Origin: a virus | Length of the DNA: 28,452 nt | IMG/VR virus record: IMGVR_UViG_3300032182_000102 | Location: 1 to 28,452 of that record | Strand: one strand, 5' to 3' | Part shown: positions 5,157-11,981 of the stretch, piece by piece | How positions within the stretch are numbered: position 1 is the stretch's first letter | Layout: every line of letters starts with the position of its first letter | Program-made: the position numbers and the translations under genes | Notes under the pieces: generated by a model | Told to the model about the DNA's origin: nothing | The model's input: only the letters and a program-made list of their open reading frames with translations | The model's database searches: none

Positions 5157-5417
5157 TTACCTTTTGGTACTTTTGCCGTTGTGGCCGTTGCGGGCACGGT
5201 TCTTACGAGGTGATTCGAGAACCATACGGCCAGATTTAGTGTGAGAAAGGTCTTTGCCTCCCTTACCCGCAATGCCTAGCTGTCTACGTTTTGTCCAACG
5301 AGCTTCAGAAGCTTTTTTGACAGCTGGTTTTTTGTTGTATTTACGCTGGTAGGCACGTCGTTTGGCCGCGCTGGCCGGCTTACGAGCGTAAAACTTTGAT
5401 GTTCTGCTTTGTGCCAT
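5157..5417 (-). CDS. Small basic protein, 86 aa
   Basis: About a third of residues are Lys/Arg. The N-terminal half carries KRRAYQRKYNKK, followed by EARWTKRRQLGIAGKGGKDL; the end is SGRMVLESPRKNRARNGHNG plus KSTKR. The layout (basic helix, then a Gly-rich turn, then a conserved-looking S-x-K-NRARNG motif) resembles, from memory, conserved phage hypotheticals of cyanobacterial viruses. It has no cysteine and no membrane segment. The ATG follows the upstream TAG directly with no gap. Nucleic-acid binding is likely from charge alone. Confidence 0.82.
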   Translation of the reverse strand: MAQSRTSKFYARKPASAAKRRAYQRKYNKKPAVKKASEARWTKRRQLGIAGKGGKDLSHTKSGRMVLESPRKNRARNGHNGKSTKR

Positions 5418-5612
5418 CTACTTATCAGTGAAGAATACTTTGTTTTCAAGCCGCTCAATTCGAGCTGTGCTAGTTCCCACTTTTTCAATGAGCACCTCTA
5501 CGGATTTAGCAATGTTATGAAGAGTGACCATGTGCCAACCAAACAACCCAAGGGCTGCGCTAGCAAGAACATTGCGAATAACTTCTGTACTACCGGATCG
5601 TGCGTTGGACAT
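5418..5612 (-). CDS. Putative holin-like single-pass membrane protein, 64 aa
   Basis: The protein has one hydrophobic segment at about residues 11-28 (VIRNVLASAALGLFGWHM). A C-terminal amphipathic, coiled-coil-like tail follows (SVEVLIEKVGTSTARIERLE). Size, single transmembrane segment and position beside the small terminase gene resemble the T7 class II holin gp17.5 (67 aa). T7 also has its inner-membrane spanin gene between the two terminase genes, and the coiled-coil tail would fit a very short i-spanin. A lysis role is therefore likely but the exact class is undecided. The gene overlaps the 3' end of the small terminase gene by 23 bases. Confidence 0.6.
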   Translation of the reverse strand: MSNARSGSTEVIRNVLASAALGLFGWHMVTLHNIAKSVEVLIEKVGTSTARIERLENKVFFTDK

Positions 5613-5820
5613 CCTCTAGCTCCACTTCAGGTAAAGTAGCAAACAGTTCGGCCAGAGGAGATCCTGTCACAGGCAAGCCAGTAATGTTGTTCTTAGCTAG
5701 CCAGTCGGCAGCAGCCTTCAGGTCTTGGGTCGTTGCGACACCAGATTTAATTCGATCGATGAGCTCAAGAGTGATAAGCCCGTGAAGCTCATTAAATTGA
5801 TCTTCCGTGGCTCTATTCAT
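5590..5820 (-). CDS. terS: Small terminase subunit / DNA maturase A (T7 gp18-like)
   Basis: This subunit recognises phage DNA and loads the large terminase. The 76-aa protein (T7 gp18 is 89) is helical and acidic: RATEDQFNELHGLITLELID, then a helix IKSGVATTQDLKAAADWLAK, NNITGLPV, and an acidic end LPEVELEDVQ. The order 'E-QLNELH ... ATT-DLKAA-WL--NNI' is what I recall for cyanopodovirus small terminases. I chose the ATG at 5820 because it overlaps the upstream TAA as TAATG; an in-frame start at 5832 would add four residues. It sits after the endolysin region, as in T7, but about 2.4 kb of small genes separate it from terL. Confidence 0.75.
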   Translation of the reverse strand: MNRATEDQFNELHGLITLELIDRIKSGVATTQDLKAAADWLAKNNITGLPVTGSPLAELFATLPEVELEDVQRTIR

Positions 5821-6107
5821 TATGGCACCCACACAGGATGGTTACCAGAGCGCAGAATCTCTGCACGAACCCAGTAACCAGTTGTATCTGCCGTGTCAGG
5901 GCCATAGAATGCTGGATTGCCGCCAGCAGCTGCATAGAGCTTTGGTTTAGCACACCATTCAAATTGGGTTTCTGAGGACGCATGACGCCACAGAAGCCGA
6001 CGATGCTCTACGTTCTGAGCATCCGTAAAACCAGTAGCAAAATCAGCATAGGCGTAACCGGTAATGGTAGGCCACTGGCTTTGTTGTGGAAATGGATTGT
6101 TAGACAT
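5820..6107 (-). CDS. Hypothetical protein, 95 aa
   Basis: Not recognised. The protein is aromatic-rich with no membrane segment: WPTITGYAYADFATGFTDA near the N-terminus, RRLLWRHASSETQFEWC in the middle, TTGYWVRAEILRSG near the end, and a terminal NHPVWVP. The many Trp and Tyr on predicted short beta strands suggest a binding or virion-surface module. It is sandwiched between endolysin and small terminase with one-base TAATG overlaps on both sides. Those junctions make it a secure gene of unknown role. Confidence 0.75.
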   Translation of the reverse strand: MSNNPFPQQSQWPTITGYAYADFATGFTDAQNVEHRRLLWRHASSETQFEWCAKPKLYAAAGGNPAFYGPDTADTTGYWVRAEILRSGNHPVWVP

Positions 6108-6679
6108 TAATCGTTACTATTCATCAAGTTGATCAGTTTTTGTGCATAGACCGGATCAGTGGCATAACCTTCAGACTTCAACAGAAGCGCACATTCTTCT
6201 CGTGTTGAAGCCCGGTTGACACCTTGATAACCACGATAGTCTTTATACCACTGTGTCACCAGATGATTAACACAGTCGTAAGGCGTGGCAAAGTCTTGGA
6301 ACTCATCAACAATAGTCACAGGACCATTGCCGTAGTCTTCCCAAGTTGTCTTTTTAGTGCCAGGACCTTTAATACCAAAGTAATTATTCTTGCCACTCAG
6401 AGCGGAACCCCACGCGGATTCGAGCGCCCATTGAGCAGCAACGCATTCAGGAAACTTAGCGCCTGCAGCTGTTGCGGCTGCTTTGATTCCGTCCCAAGTG
6501 TTTTCAATCACGTCGGGGCTTGAGACGGACTCTGAGGCGGTGCTACGCCAGAGTTGGATCCACTCGGCGTCATCAGATAAAAGAGCAGGCTCCAGAGCGG
6601 ACTCCAGAGCCTGGATGGCTTTCTTCTGATGATCTAGTCCTTTGTAGTGCTTGACTACATCCAGAAGAGAAATGGTCAT
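6107..6679 (-). CDS. Endolysin, GH73 N-acetylglucosaminidase family
   Basis: It cleaves the glycan strands of peptidoglycan at lysis, acting in the periplasm once the holin opens the inner membrane. The 190-aa protein has a ~70-residue N-terminal helical region (LLDVVKHYKGLDHQKKAIQ) and a glucosaminidase domain from about 76. The catalytic segment AAQWALESAWG (Glu87) is followed by SGKNNYFGIKG (95-105). Later conserved parts are VDEFQDFATPYDCVNHLVTQ (124-143), YRGYQGV and SEGYATDPVYAQKLINLM (169-186), all as in bacterial Glucosaminidase (PF01832) proteins. There is no signal peptide, so export must be holin-dependent. T7 uses an amidase in an early gene (3.5); here the lysin is in the late fibre region. 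The ATG overlaps the upstream TGA. Confidence 0.9.
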   Translation of the reverse strand: MTISLLDVVKHYKGLDHQKKAIQALESALEPALLSDDAEWIQLWRSTASESVSSPDVIENTWDGIKAAATAAGAKFPECVAAQWALESAWGSALSGKNNYFGIKGPGTKKTTWEDYGNGPVTIVDEFQDFATPYDCVNHLVTQWYKDYRGYQGVNRASTREECALLLKSEGYATDPVYAQKLINLMNSND

Positions 6680-6867
6680 GATTCAGAAGGAGGTAATTGC
6701 TTTTGAGCTTCTTCGGGGAACAGGCCGTTTTTAATAAATTCTACAGCCTTGTCATCCAAGGTATTGTCCGTGGCTTGGGCAATTTTGGACAGCACCTTAA
6801 CAATTAGGCGCTTAACGTGAACAGAACCGAGAAAAGAGAACAGGATTGGACGAATGATTTCAAGCAT
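6676..6867 (-). CDS. Small hydrophobic-N-terminal protein, 63 aa, possible lysis protein
   Basis: I start it at the ATG at 6867, two bases after the upstream TAA (TAATCATG, the junction used repeatedly here). An earlier ATG at 6885 would overlap that gene. The N-terminus MLEIIRPILFSFLGSVHVKR then LIVKVLSKIAQ is hydrophobic and amphipathic. The rest is soluble (TDNTLDDKAVEFIKNGLFPE). It lies immediately before the endolysin with an ATGA overlap. The membrane-active N-terminus and neighbour suggest a holin or antiholin role, but the hydrophobic stretch is short for a sure transmembrane helix. Function is not established. Confidence 0.65.
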   Translation of the reverse strand: MLEIIRPILFSFLGSVHVKRLIVKVLSKIAQATDNTLDDKAVEFIKNGLFPEEAQKQLPPSES

Positions 6868-6869
6868 GA

Positions 6870-7415
6870 TTAACCACAGAAACAATCGTAATCAACGGAG
6901 CAATCCTCTTGCTCCACAATGAACATGGACTCAGGTTTATCTGGCCATGCGGGTTGAGATGCTTCAACAGCACCCATAGCTCCTACATAGTTGTAGAGAT
7001 CATCAACACTGGTTTTGTCGTTAATATCGGTTTCGCGCTGGGTAAACGTAGTACGCACTGCAGCACGATAGGTTGCAACTTCAGCAGGAACAGCATCGCC
7101 GCCTTCAGCTGCTTGAATGACATACCAGTCACACTCTGCCAACAGACGGAGCATTTTGGTTTTGTTGTCTTTGATAAGTCTGGCTTTTACTGATGCAAGA
7201 GAGTGAGGTTGTTTAATCCAGGTACCATCAACATTAATACCTTGAGTATCATAAAACGTATTACTTGGTTCTATTTCTACAGGGGTAATAAAAGTAAAAT
7301 TTAGTGAGTCAAGCAATTCAGGTGTAACTAAACTTCCTGGATATTTGATGCCTGCTAAAACAAAACCATTACCTACTCTTGCTTTAGTGCCACTTTCTGT
7401 GTGAACGTAAAACAT
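6870..7415 (-). CDS. Fibre companion protein (tail-fibre assembly-like), 181 aa
   Basis: It follows the fibre gene at 7418-9019 by two bases. The region at about residues 88-141 aligns with the companion of the previous fibre (9022-9393). Both share 'DW-VI----E-G-A-P-----YR---R-T---R---I', here read as DWYVIQAAEGGDAVPAEVAT then YRAAVRTTFTQRETDI. This Asp-Trp ... Tyr-Arg pattern is typical of tail-fibre assembly chaperones. The ~85-residue N-terminal part is extra (GTKARVGNGFVLAGIKYPG, TFITPVEIEPSNTFYDTQG) and could be a virion-binding module. The C-terminus is acidic with three Cys. Its role as fibre chaperone or small fibre subunit is inferred from pairing and motif. Confidence 0.7.
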   Translation of the reverse strand: MFYVHTESGTKARVGNGFVLAGIKYPGSLVTPELLDSLNFTFITPVEIEPSNTFYDTQGINVDGTWIKQPHSLASVKARLIKDNKTKMLRLLAECDWYVIQAAEGGDAVPAEVATYRAAVRTTFTQRETDINDKTSVDDLYNYVGAMGAVEASQPAWPDKPESMFIVEQEDCSVDYDCFCG

Positions 7416-7417
7416 AA

Positions 7418-9019
7418 TTAAGTATAAGGTATAATCATAGGAAGTGAGTTACCACCACCAGTAAAATTACTGCACTGGCCATGTTGGTGAGAAGGGAAAA
7501 GTTTCCAACCACTTGTGTTTACGGTAAGACCGCTTGGCCCTGAAATAGTAGTCCAGCTAGGAGTAGCAACGTTTAGACCTGCGCTAGCCATCCACCGAAA
7601 ACTTCCGTCCTGCATAGCAACAAGATTCTGCTGACCATAACCACCAGCATGAATAGGTGTTGCAACATCATCAAGAATTTTACGGAACGCATGGTTTTGG
7701 GTTACAAGGTATAAATGACCATCTTTACCTTTCATGCTGAAACCAGAAGAATTTGCTCCACCAACCCCGTTTCCGAAAACAGAAACTTCTTCAATAGCTG
7801 TAAAACCAGTTGGATTGTATTGAACAGGGCTTGCAAGTGTGCCAGAACTAGAAATACCAGTTACAGTGCCGCCAGGATTACCAACAGTGTAAATGTTTCC
7901 ACTATCAGTCAAAAAACCCACACAAAGAGGTTGAACAGAGCCACCATAATAGATACCGAAGATCTGCTTAACTTTTTCTCCAGATGGAAGCGTAGGGGTT
8001 ACATCTTGCCAAGCATTAAGAGGGCTACCAGTCCAAGTATTTGTACCGTAATACCAAGTATTAACAATTTTACGGTCTCCAGCTGAGTTCTCAATTAACG
8101 CATAAGCTGTGTTTGAGCAAAAACCGGTATTCATTAGAGCTAAACACTCATAACCTGGGTAAGTGGATGACATATAAGTCATAGAACCTTGGTTATTCTG
8201 TGTGCCTTGAGCAACATCATTATTTGTAACCAGATGTGCAGCAAAACGATCTTGACCTACACCATGAGCATTAGTATTGTTAGACAGCGCTATATTTCTA
8301 ACACCGCCGGCAAGTGCAGCCGTAGACCCAAAGTAGCTAGTAATATCAGAGTTAGCATTAGATAGATAATTATTAGAACTAGCACTTTGCCATACCTTAT
8401 AATCCTCACTTATAACATAAAAGTAACTATTAGGACCAGCATTGGTATTACGAACATTAGTGGTTGTACTACCATTAACTGTCATAGATAACCAACCAGA
8501 AGTACTGTTGTAGTAGTAAAGTCTACCGACAGTACCATCATAAATTTCAGCGGCAATGGTTTTAGCAGCTGATGTCGAACTAGCAGTTAACGCTGTAGGG
8601 GTTGTACTATCTGCAACATTAACAACACAACGTAATTGACCATCAGTAGTGTTGTCGCTTCCAATTTGTGCAGGAACCGTGTAAGTTTGGCTAGTAGCTC
8701 CACTAATGTTAGAAAAACTAGATCCACCGTTTACTTGAAACTGCCACTGGTAAGTAAATGTGTAAGGAGTAGTGCCTGAAAGTACAGTAGGGTTAGTACA
8801 AGTAGTAACTTGACCAACTTGTGCGTCACTAATTGATGCATCAGCGCTAACAATTAAGTTAACAGCTGTCGCCCAAGTAGTAACACCGTTTGCACCTACC
8901 TGAAGAAACTGACCAGCAGTACCAATACTGTTTGGCAATGTAAGGCTTACATCGCTTGTAAGAGACGGAGCGGATAGTTCAACGTGATTACCGCCACCGT
9001 CATTGAGTCTAAGTCCCAT
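7418..9019 (-). CDS. Fibre/adhesin with Ig-like module and RCC1-like repeats, 533 aa
   Basis: This is a probable receptor-binding appendage. The first ~50 residues (MGLRLN ... SLTLPNSIGTAGQFLQVGAN GVTTWAT) are the short leader seen on many phage fibres. An Ig-like module at about 53-140 carries the classic Cys74, Trp92 (YQWQF) and Cys131 (LRCVV). The remaining ~380 residues contain propeller-like strands, most clearly TDSGNIYTVGNPGG (371-384), KGKDGHLYLVTQNHAFRKI and VAMQDGSFRWMASAG, as in RCC1 repeats. It is a paralogue of the 531-aa protein at 9396-10991: the first 131 residues align without gaps, while the distal part has diverged, as expected for host-range evolution. A good Shine-Dalgarno GGAGG lies upstream of the ATG. 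A non-fibre capsid appendage such as the Syn5 horn is an alternative. Confidence 0.8.
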   Translation of the reverse strand: MGLRLNDGGGNHVELSAPSLTSDVSLTLPNSIGTAGQFLQVGANGVTTWATAVNLIVSADASISDAQVGQVTTCTNPTVLSGTTPYTFTYQWQFQVNGGSSFSNISGATSQTYTVPAQIGSDNTTDGQLRCVVNVADSTTPTALTASSTSAAKTIAAEIYDGTVGRLYYYNSTSGWLSMTVNGSTTTNVRNTNAGPNSYFYVISEDYKVWQSASSNNYLSNANSDITSYFGSTAALAGGVRNIALSNNTNAHGVGQDRFAAHLVTNNDVAQGTQNNQGSMTYMSSTYPGYECLALMNTGFCSNTAYALIENSAGDRKIVNTWYYGTNTWTGSPLNAWQDVTPTLPSGEKVKQIFGIYYGGSVQPLCVGFLTDSGNIYTVGNPGGTVTGISSSGTLASPVQYNPTGFTAIEEVSVFGNGVGGANSSGFSMKGKDGHLYLVTQNHAFRKILDDVATPIHAGGYGQQNLVAMQDGSFRWMASAGLNVATPSWTTISGPSGLTVNTSGWKLFPSHQHGQCSNFTGGGNSLPMIIPYT

Positions 9020-9021
9020 AT

Positions 9022-9393
9022 TTAAGCCTCCAATGAATTTGATTGATCAGGCAACAACCAAATATCTAAAGATCCTGGGTTGCCAATGACTAACCCATCA
9101 TCAGCTTGCTGTGTTTGTGGAGTTAGTAGTAATGTTTTTAATGCGTCCAAATCAGCACACGCATTAATTTTTTCTTTTCTGAGATTACCGGTTGCTCGAA
9201 TAAGTGTCCGATAGTCGCTAATGTTTGTAGGAATTGCAGTTCCTGTTTCTTGAAGACGAATAACTGTCCAATCAGTTGGACTAAGGAGCTGGTATTGAAT
9301 GTCTTGATCTTCCTTCAATAACACAGCTTTAGCTTCTTCAAGAGTAAAAACGCCTTCAATGACGCTGTTAATAGTGTTAAAGTTAAAGTCCAT
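9022..9393 (-). CDS. Fibre companion protein (tail-fibre assembly-like), 123 aa
   Basis: It lies between two paralogous fibre genes with two-base gaps on each side. The core SPTDWTVIRLQETGTAIPTN then ISDYRTLIRATGNLRKEKI shares the DW-VI----E-G-A-P-----YR---R-T pattern with the companion at 6870-7415. The N-terminus is short (FNFNTINSVIEGVFTLEEAK) and the C-terminus ends in a hydrophobic-acidic tail (SLDIWLLPDQSNSLEA). The motif is typical of phage tail-fibre assembly or chaperone proteins. It may help fold or attach the fibre encoded just upstream. Confidence 0.7.
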   Translation of the reverse strand: MDFNFNTINSVIEGVFTLEEAKAVLLKEDQDIQYQLLSPTDWTVIRLQETGTAIPTNISDYRTLIRATGNLRKEKINACADLDALKTLLLTPQTQQADDGLVIGNPGSLDIWLLPDQSNSLEA

Positions 9394-9395
9394 AA

Positions 9396-10991
9396 TTATT
9401 GAGGTAATACAAATCCAGTCCAGTCTCCAGAATAATCAGACATTACAATATATTGTCCACCGTGAGTCATCAGTGAAGAATTCCAAGTTGGAAATCCTGA
9501 AGGCAAAGTCCAAGTGTTATGGATAGTAGTAGCTTGTGGTCCATTAGTGGTAGAAATCAACGTGTTATTTTCCCCTACTGCAAACATATCTAAAGGATTA
9601 TAGGTGCAGCAGTTGTCAATATACGGAAAATGTTGACCTTGCAAACTTTTAAAAACAGTGCCTGAAAAATGAGCTTCAAACGTATCGCTATTATTTGCCA
9701 AAACTTGCCAATACTGTCCATCGGCTGTAATAGCTTGTAGGCCATAATCATAATTTGGCGCAACATTACTAAAAGCAGCAATCTGTTCAAACTTTTGTGT
9801 AACTGAGGTTACAAGTGCAGGTGCGCTGCGAGTACCATTAGTCGGAAATCCTGCAATGTTTGGGTTACCAACAGTGTACAATCTTTGATCATTACATAGC
9901 AACACAAGTCCAGCTGGGGTAGCCAAGTGTGCAGCTGCTACATAGCAGATTTTTTTTCCAGTTGGAGGTGTAATATACACATCCATAAAATTGTAACTAG
10001 TAGTTTGAGTGTTAGTACCACCATCTAAAATGTAATAAGACCTAGTACCACTTGCAGACGAGTATCGAACATACCCATCTTCAGTTACAACAATAGGAGG
10101 CAGAATCATCTCACTGCTGTTGTGCCACAATACTTTAGAAAAACCAGAAGTAGTAGTTAGCCATTCATCGGGCCAACTAGAACCACTGTTTGTTGTAGCA
10201 CGAGCTTCTCCAGTGGTAGAGATTTGAGTTGTAGCAGTGGATGATGAAGCTTGAAGGCCAGCAATTAATTTACCGGACCATGTTTCCTGGGCTCCAGTTA
10301 AAAGCGATGGTGTTGTTGAACCTGTTGATTGCCTATTCATTTGATAGACAGTGCCAGCATCACTGATAATTTTCCAGTTTGTATTAGCGTTGTTGTTTCC
10401 TGTAATTGCTACAGCTTTTTCATTGTTTGGCAATGGGTGCCAACCAACACTACTTGCAACTCCACCTGATCCAGTATTGACATTCCACTGCATAGCAATG
10501 CCAGCAGGAGAGTGCATGTTAGGTCTAAATTCAATAGTAGTAAGCTCGTTACTATTAATAACTAACTGAGAGTTGTCAGCATCGGTTACTGTAACTGCAC
10601 AACGCAGTGTGCCATTTTCAGCAGAATTACCGTTAATAGTAGCGGTAATAGAGTAAGTTGTAGAAGTTTCACCGGAGATGTTAGCGAAACTAGAACCACC
10701 ACTTTCCTTAAATTGCCATTGATAGGCAAATGTATAAGGTTTAGTACCACCTAAAATAGAAGGATTAGTGACGGTACTGTCTGAGCCAATAATACGTCCA
10801 TCGATAACTGGATCAGTTTGAGCGATCAACAAGACAACCGTTTGAAAACTTAGTTGCCCGGTAGCATCTACTTGTAAAAACTGACCATCACTACCGTTAG
10901 ATGAAGGCAACGTAAGTGTGTTGTTAGCAGGTGTGGCACCGGCTGACAGTTCTGTATAACCGGATGTTGATCCGTTAATTCTAATTCCCAT
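9396..10991 (-). CDS. Fibre/adhesin with Ig-like module and RCC1-like repeats, 531 aa
   Basis: Paralogue of the 533-aa protein at 7418-9019. The N-terminal leader (LSAGATPANN, TLTLPSSNGSDGQFLQVDAT) and Ig-like module (AYQWQF with Trp92, SSFANISGETSTTYSI, LRCAV with Cys131) align residue for residue. The first Ig Cys is replaced, so no disulphide pair is expected. The distal part carries RCC1-like segments: CNDQRLYTVGNPNIAGFPTN followed by GTRSAPALVTSVTQKFEQI, then ITADGQYWQVLANN. It has no catalytic motif. The start overlaps the upstream TAA by one base (TAATG), with GGAGG in the upstream gene end. Likely role: receptor binding or virion surface appendage. Divergence is concentrated after residue ~145. 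Confidence 0.8.
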   Translation of the reverse strand: MGIRINGSTSGYTELSAGATPANNTLTLPSSNGSDGQFLQVDATGQLSFQTVVLLIAQTDPVIDGRIIGSDSTVTNPSILGGTKPYTFAYQWQFKESGGSSFANISGETSTTYSITATINGNSAENGTLRCAVTVTDADNSQLVINSNELTTIEFRPNMHSPAGIAMQWNVNTGSGGVASSVGWHPLPNNEKAVAITGNNNANTNWKIISDAGTVYQMNRQSTGSTTPSLLTGAQETWSGKLIAGLQASSSTATTQISTTGEARATTNSGSSWPDEWLTTTSGFSKVLWHNSSEMILPPIVVTEDGYVRYSSASGTRSYYILDGGTNTQTTSYNFMDVYITPPTGKKICYVAAAHLATPAGLVLLCNDQRLYTVGNPNIAGFPTNGTRSAPALVTSVTQKFEQIAAFSNVAPNYDYGLQAITADGQYWQVLANNSDTFEAHFSGTVFKSLQGQHFPYIDNCCTYNPLDMFAVGENNTLISTTNGPQATTIHNTWTLPSGFPTWNSSLMTHGGQYIVMSDYSGDWTGFVLPQ

Positions 10992-11329
10992 TATTCAACC
11001 TCCGGTTTTGGATATTTAGTTTTGACTGCATCACAGGCTGCGACATAAGCGGTCATTTTTGTATCGTCACCTTTTTGTGACCAGTAATAAGCATCAGCAA
11101 AGTCTGCAAGAGAAGGGTATTCAGGTTGACGATCGCGTTGATATTGTTTGGAGTTGTATGCAGCTTCTAATTCTTGAGCCTTAGCAACTGCAGCGTCACG
11201 ATCAAAAACAACTGGATTTTCTGGATCAGAGCTTTTAACTACAAAGTCGTCGTAAGTAGTAGCTGTTACTTGAAAGCCCTCGCCGTTGCCAAGTTCAGAA
11301 ATTGCCTCACAAAGGAAAAATTGAATCAT
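10991..11329 (-). CDS. Fibre companion protein, 112 aa
   Basis: It follows the 217-aa fibre gene with an ATGA overlap. The C-terminal half, EYPSLADFADAYYWSQKGDD then TKMTAYVAACDAVKTKYPKP, is a pattern I know from small proteins encoded next to phage fibre genes (YPS--D--DA-YW--KGD---M--Y-------KYPKP). The N-terminal half is a compact domain (FFLCEAISELGNGEGFQVTA, SSDPENPVVFDRDAAVAKAQ). It differs from the DW...YR companions further downstream, so the three companion proteins are not all one family. A chaperone or fibre-accessory role is inferred. Confidence 0.7.
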   Translation of the reverse strand: MIQFFLCEAISELGNGEGFQVTATTYDDFVVKSSDPENPVVFDRDAAVAKAQELEAAYNSKQYQRDRQPEYPSLADFADAYYWSQKGDDTKMTAYVAACDAVKTKYPKPEVE

Positions 11330-11979
11330 GGTGCCATCTCCATAAAAACAATAGGTGATACGCAGGTAGATGTATAACCATTTGTCTGTCTTGGCACATT
11401 CAAAGACATTTGGCCTTGATTACATAAGTGGTGCTCGTAAGTAATTACATCACCAGCTGTGTGGCCAGGTGTATCTAAAAATGAATATACAAAACGATCA
11501 CCTTCGTTTGGTGTATTGCCTCTAAAATTACCAAACACACCAGTATTAGTGCTAGCTAAAGGGCTTGAATTTACTAAAAGTTCAACAGCTGGACCACTAC
11601 CAATTTTTCTATACAACTTAAATGTTGCATCATAAGAAGAAGCTGAGATAAGCAGAGCCCAGTTAAAACTTACATAAATTGAGCCAGCAACAGTTGTTGT
11701 GTAAGTAACATCCATTTCTGGAAAACGTGCAAAACTGTTTGCCGATCGCGCAGCAAAATTAGCTTTACTGTCAATAATCGTTTGAGCAACATTGACAAGT
11801 TTTCCGCCAGTGCCAGCAGGCAAGGTAACTGTTTTACTAGAAAAATCTAGTGTTGTAGCAAGCTTACCATCTGTAATAGTAGTATTTGCAATGTCATCAT
11901 TAACAATGACACCATTAGGCAATCCACCTGCACTAATGCCGGTGATTGTACCGGCGGATCCATTAATTGTAATAGCCAT
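11326..11979 (-). CDS. Short fibre / receptor-binding protein, 217 aa
   Basis: The N-terminus is MAITINGSAGTITGISAGGL then IVNDDIANTTITDGKL, a beta-strand leader common on cyanophage and other fibre proteins. The following LDFSSKTVTLPAGT is similar to the leader of the longer paralogues. The distal ~140 residues look like an all-beta jelly-roll head: TTTVAGSIYVSFNWALLISA, DATFKLYRKIGSGPAVELLV, GDRFVYSFLDTPGHTAGDVI. It ends in VFMEMAP, a typical fibre-head terminus. It lacks the Ig and RCC1 parts of its two neighbours. It starts two bases after the T7-type fibre stop. Confidence 0.75.
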   Translation of the reverse strand: MAITINGSAGTITGISAGGLPNGVIVNDDIANTTITDGKLATTLDFSSKTVTLPAGTGGKLVNVAQTIIDSKANFAARSANSFARFPEMDVTYTTTVAGSIYVSFNWALLISASSYDATFKLYRKIGSGPAVELLVNSSPLASTNTGVFGNFRGNTPNEGDRFVYSFLDTPGHTAGDVITYEHHLCNQGQMSLNVPRQTNGYTSTCVSPIVFMEMAP

Positions 11980-11981
11980 AA

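Noticed and set aside
5153-5272. N-terminal extension of the 49-aa basic protein
   Set aside because: It overlaps the 86-aa gene by over 100 bases and the added residues look like an antiframe; the ATG at 5152 fits the junction.
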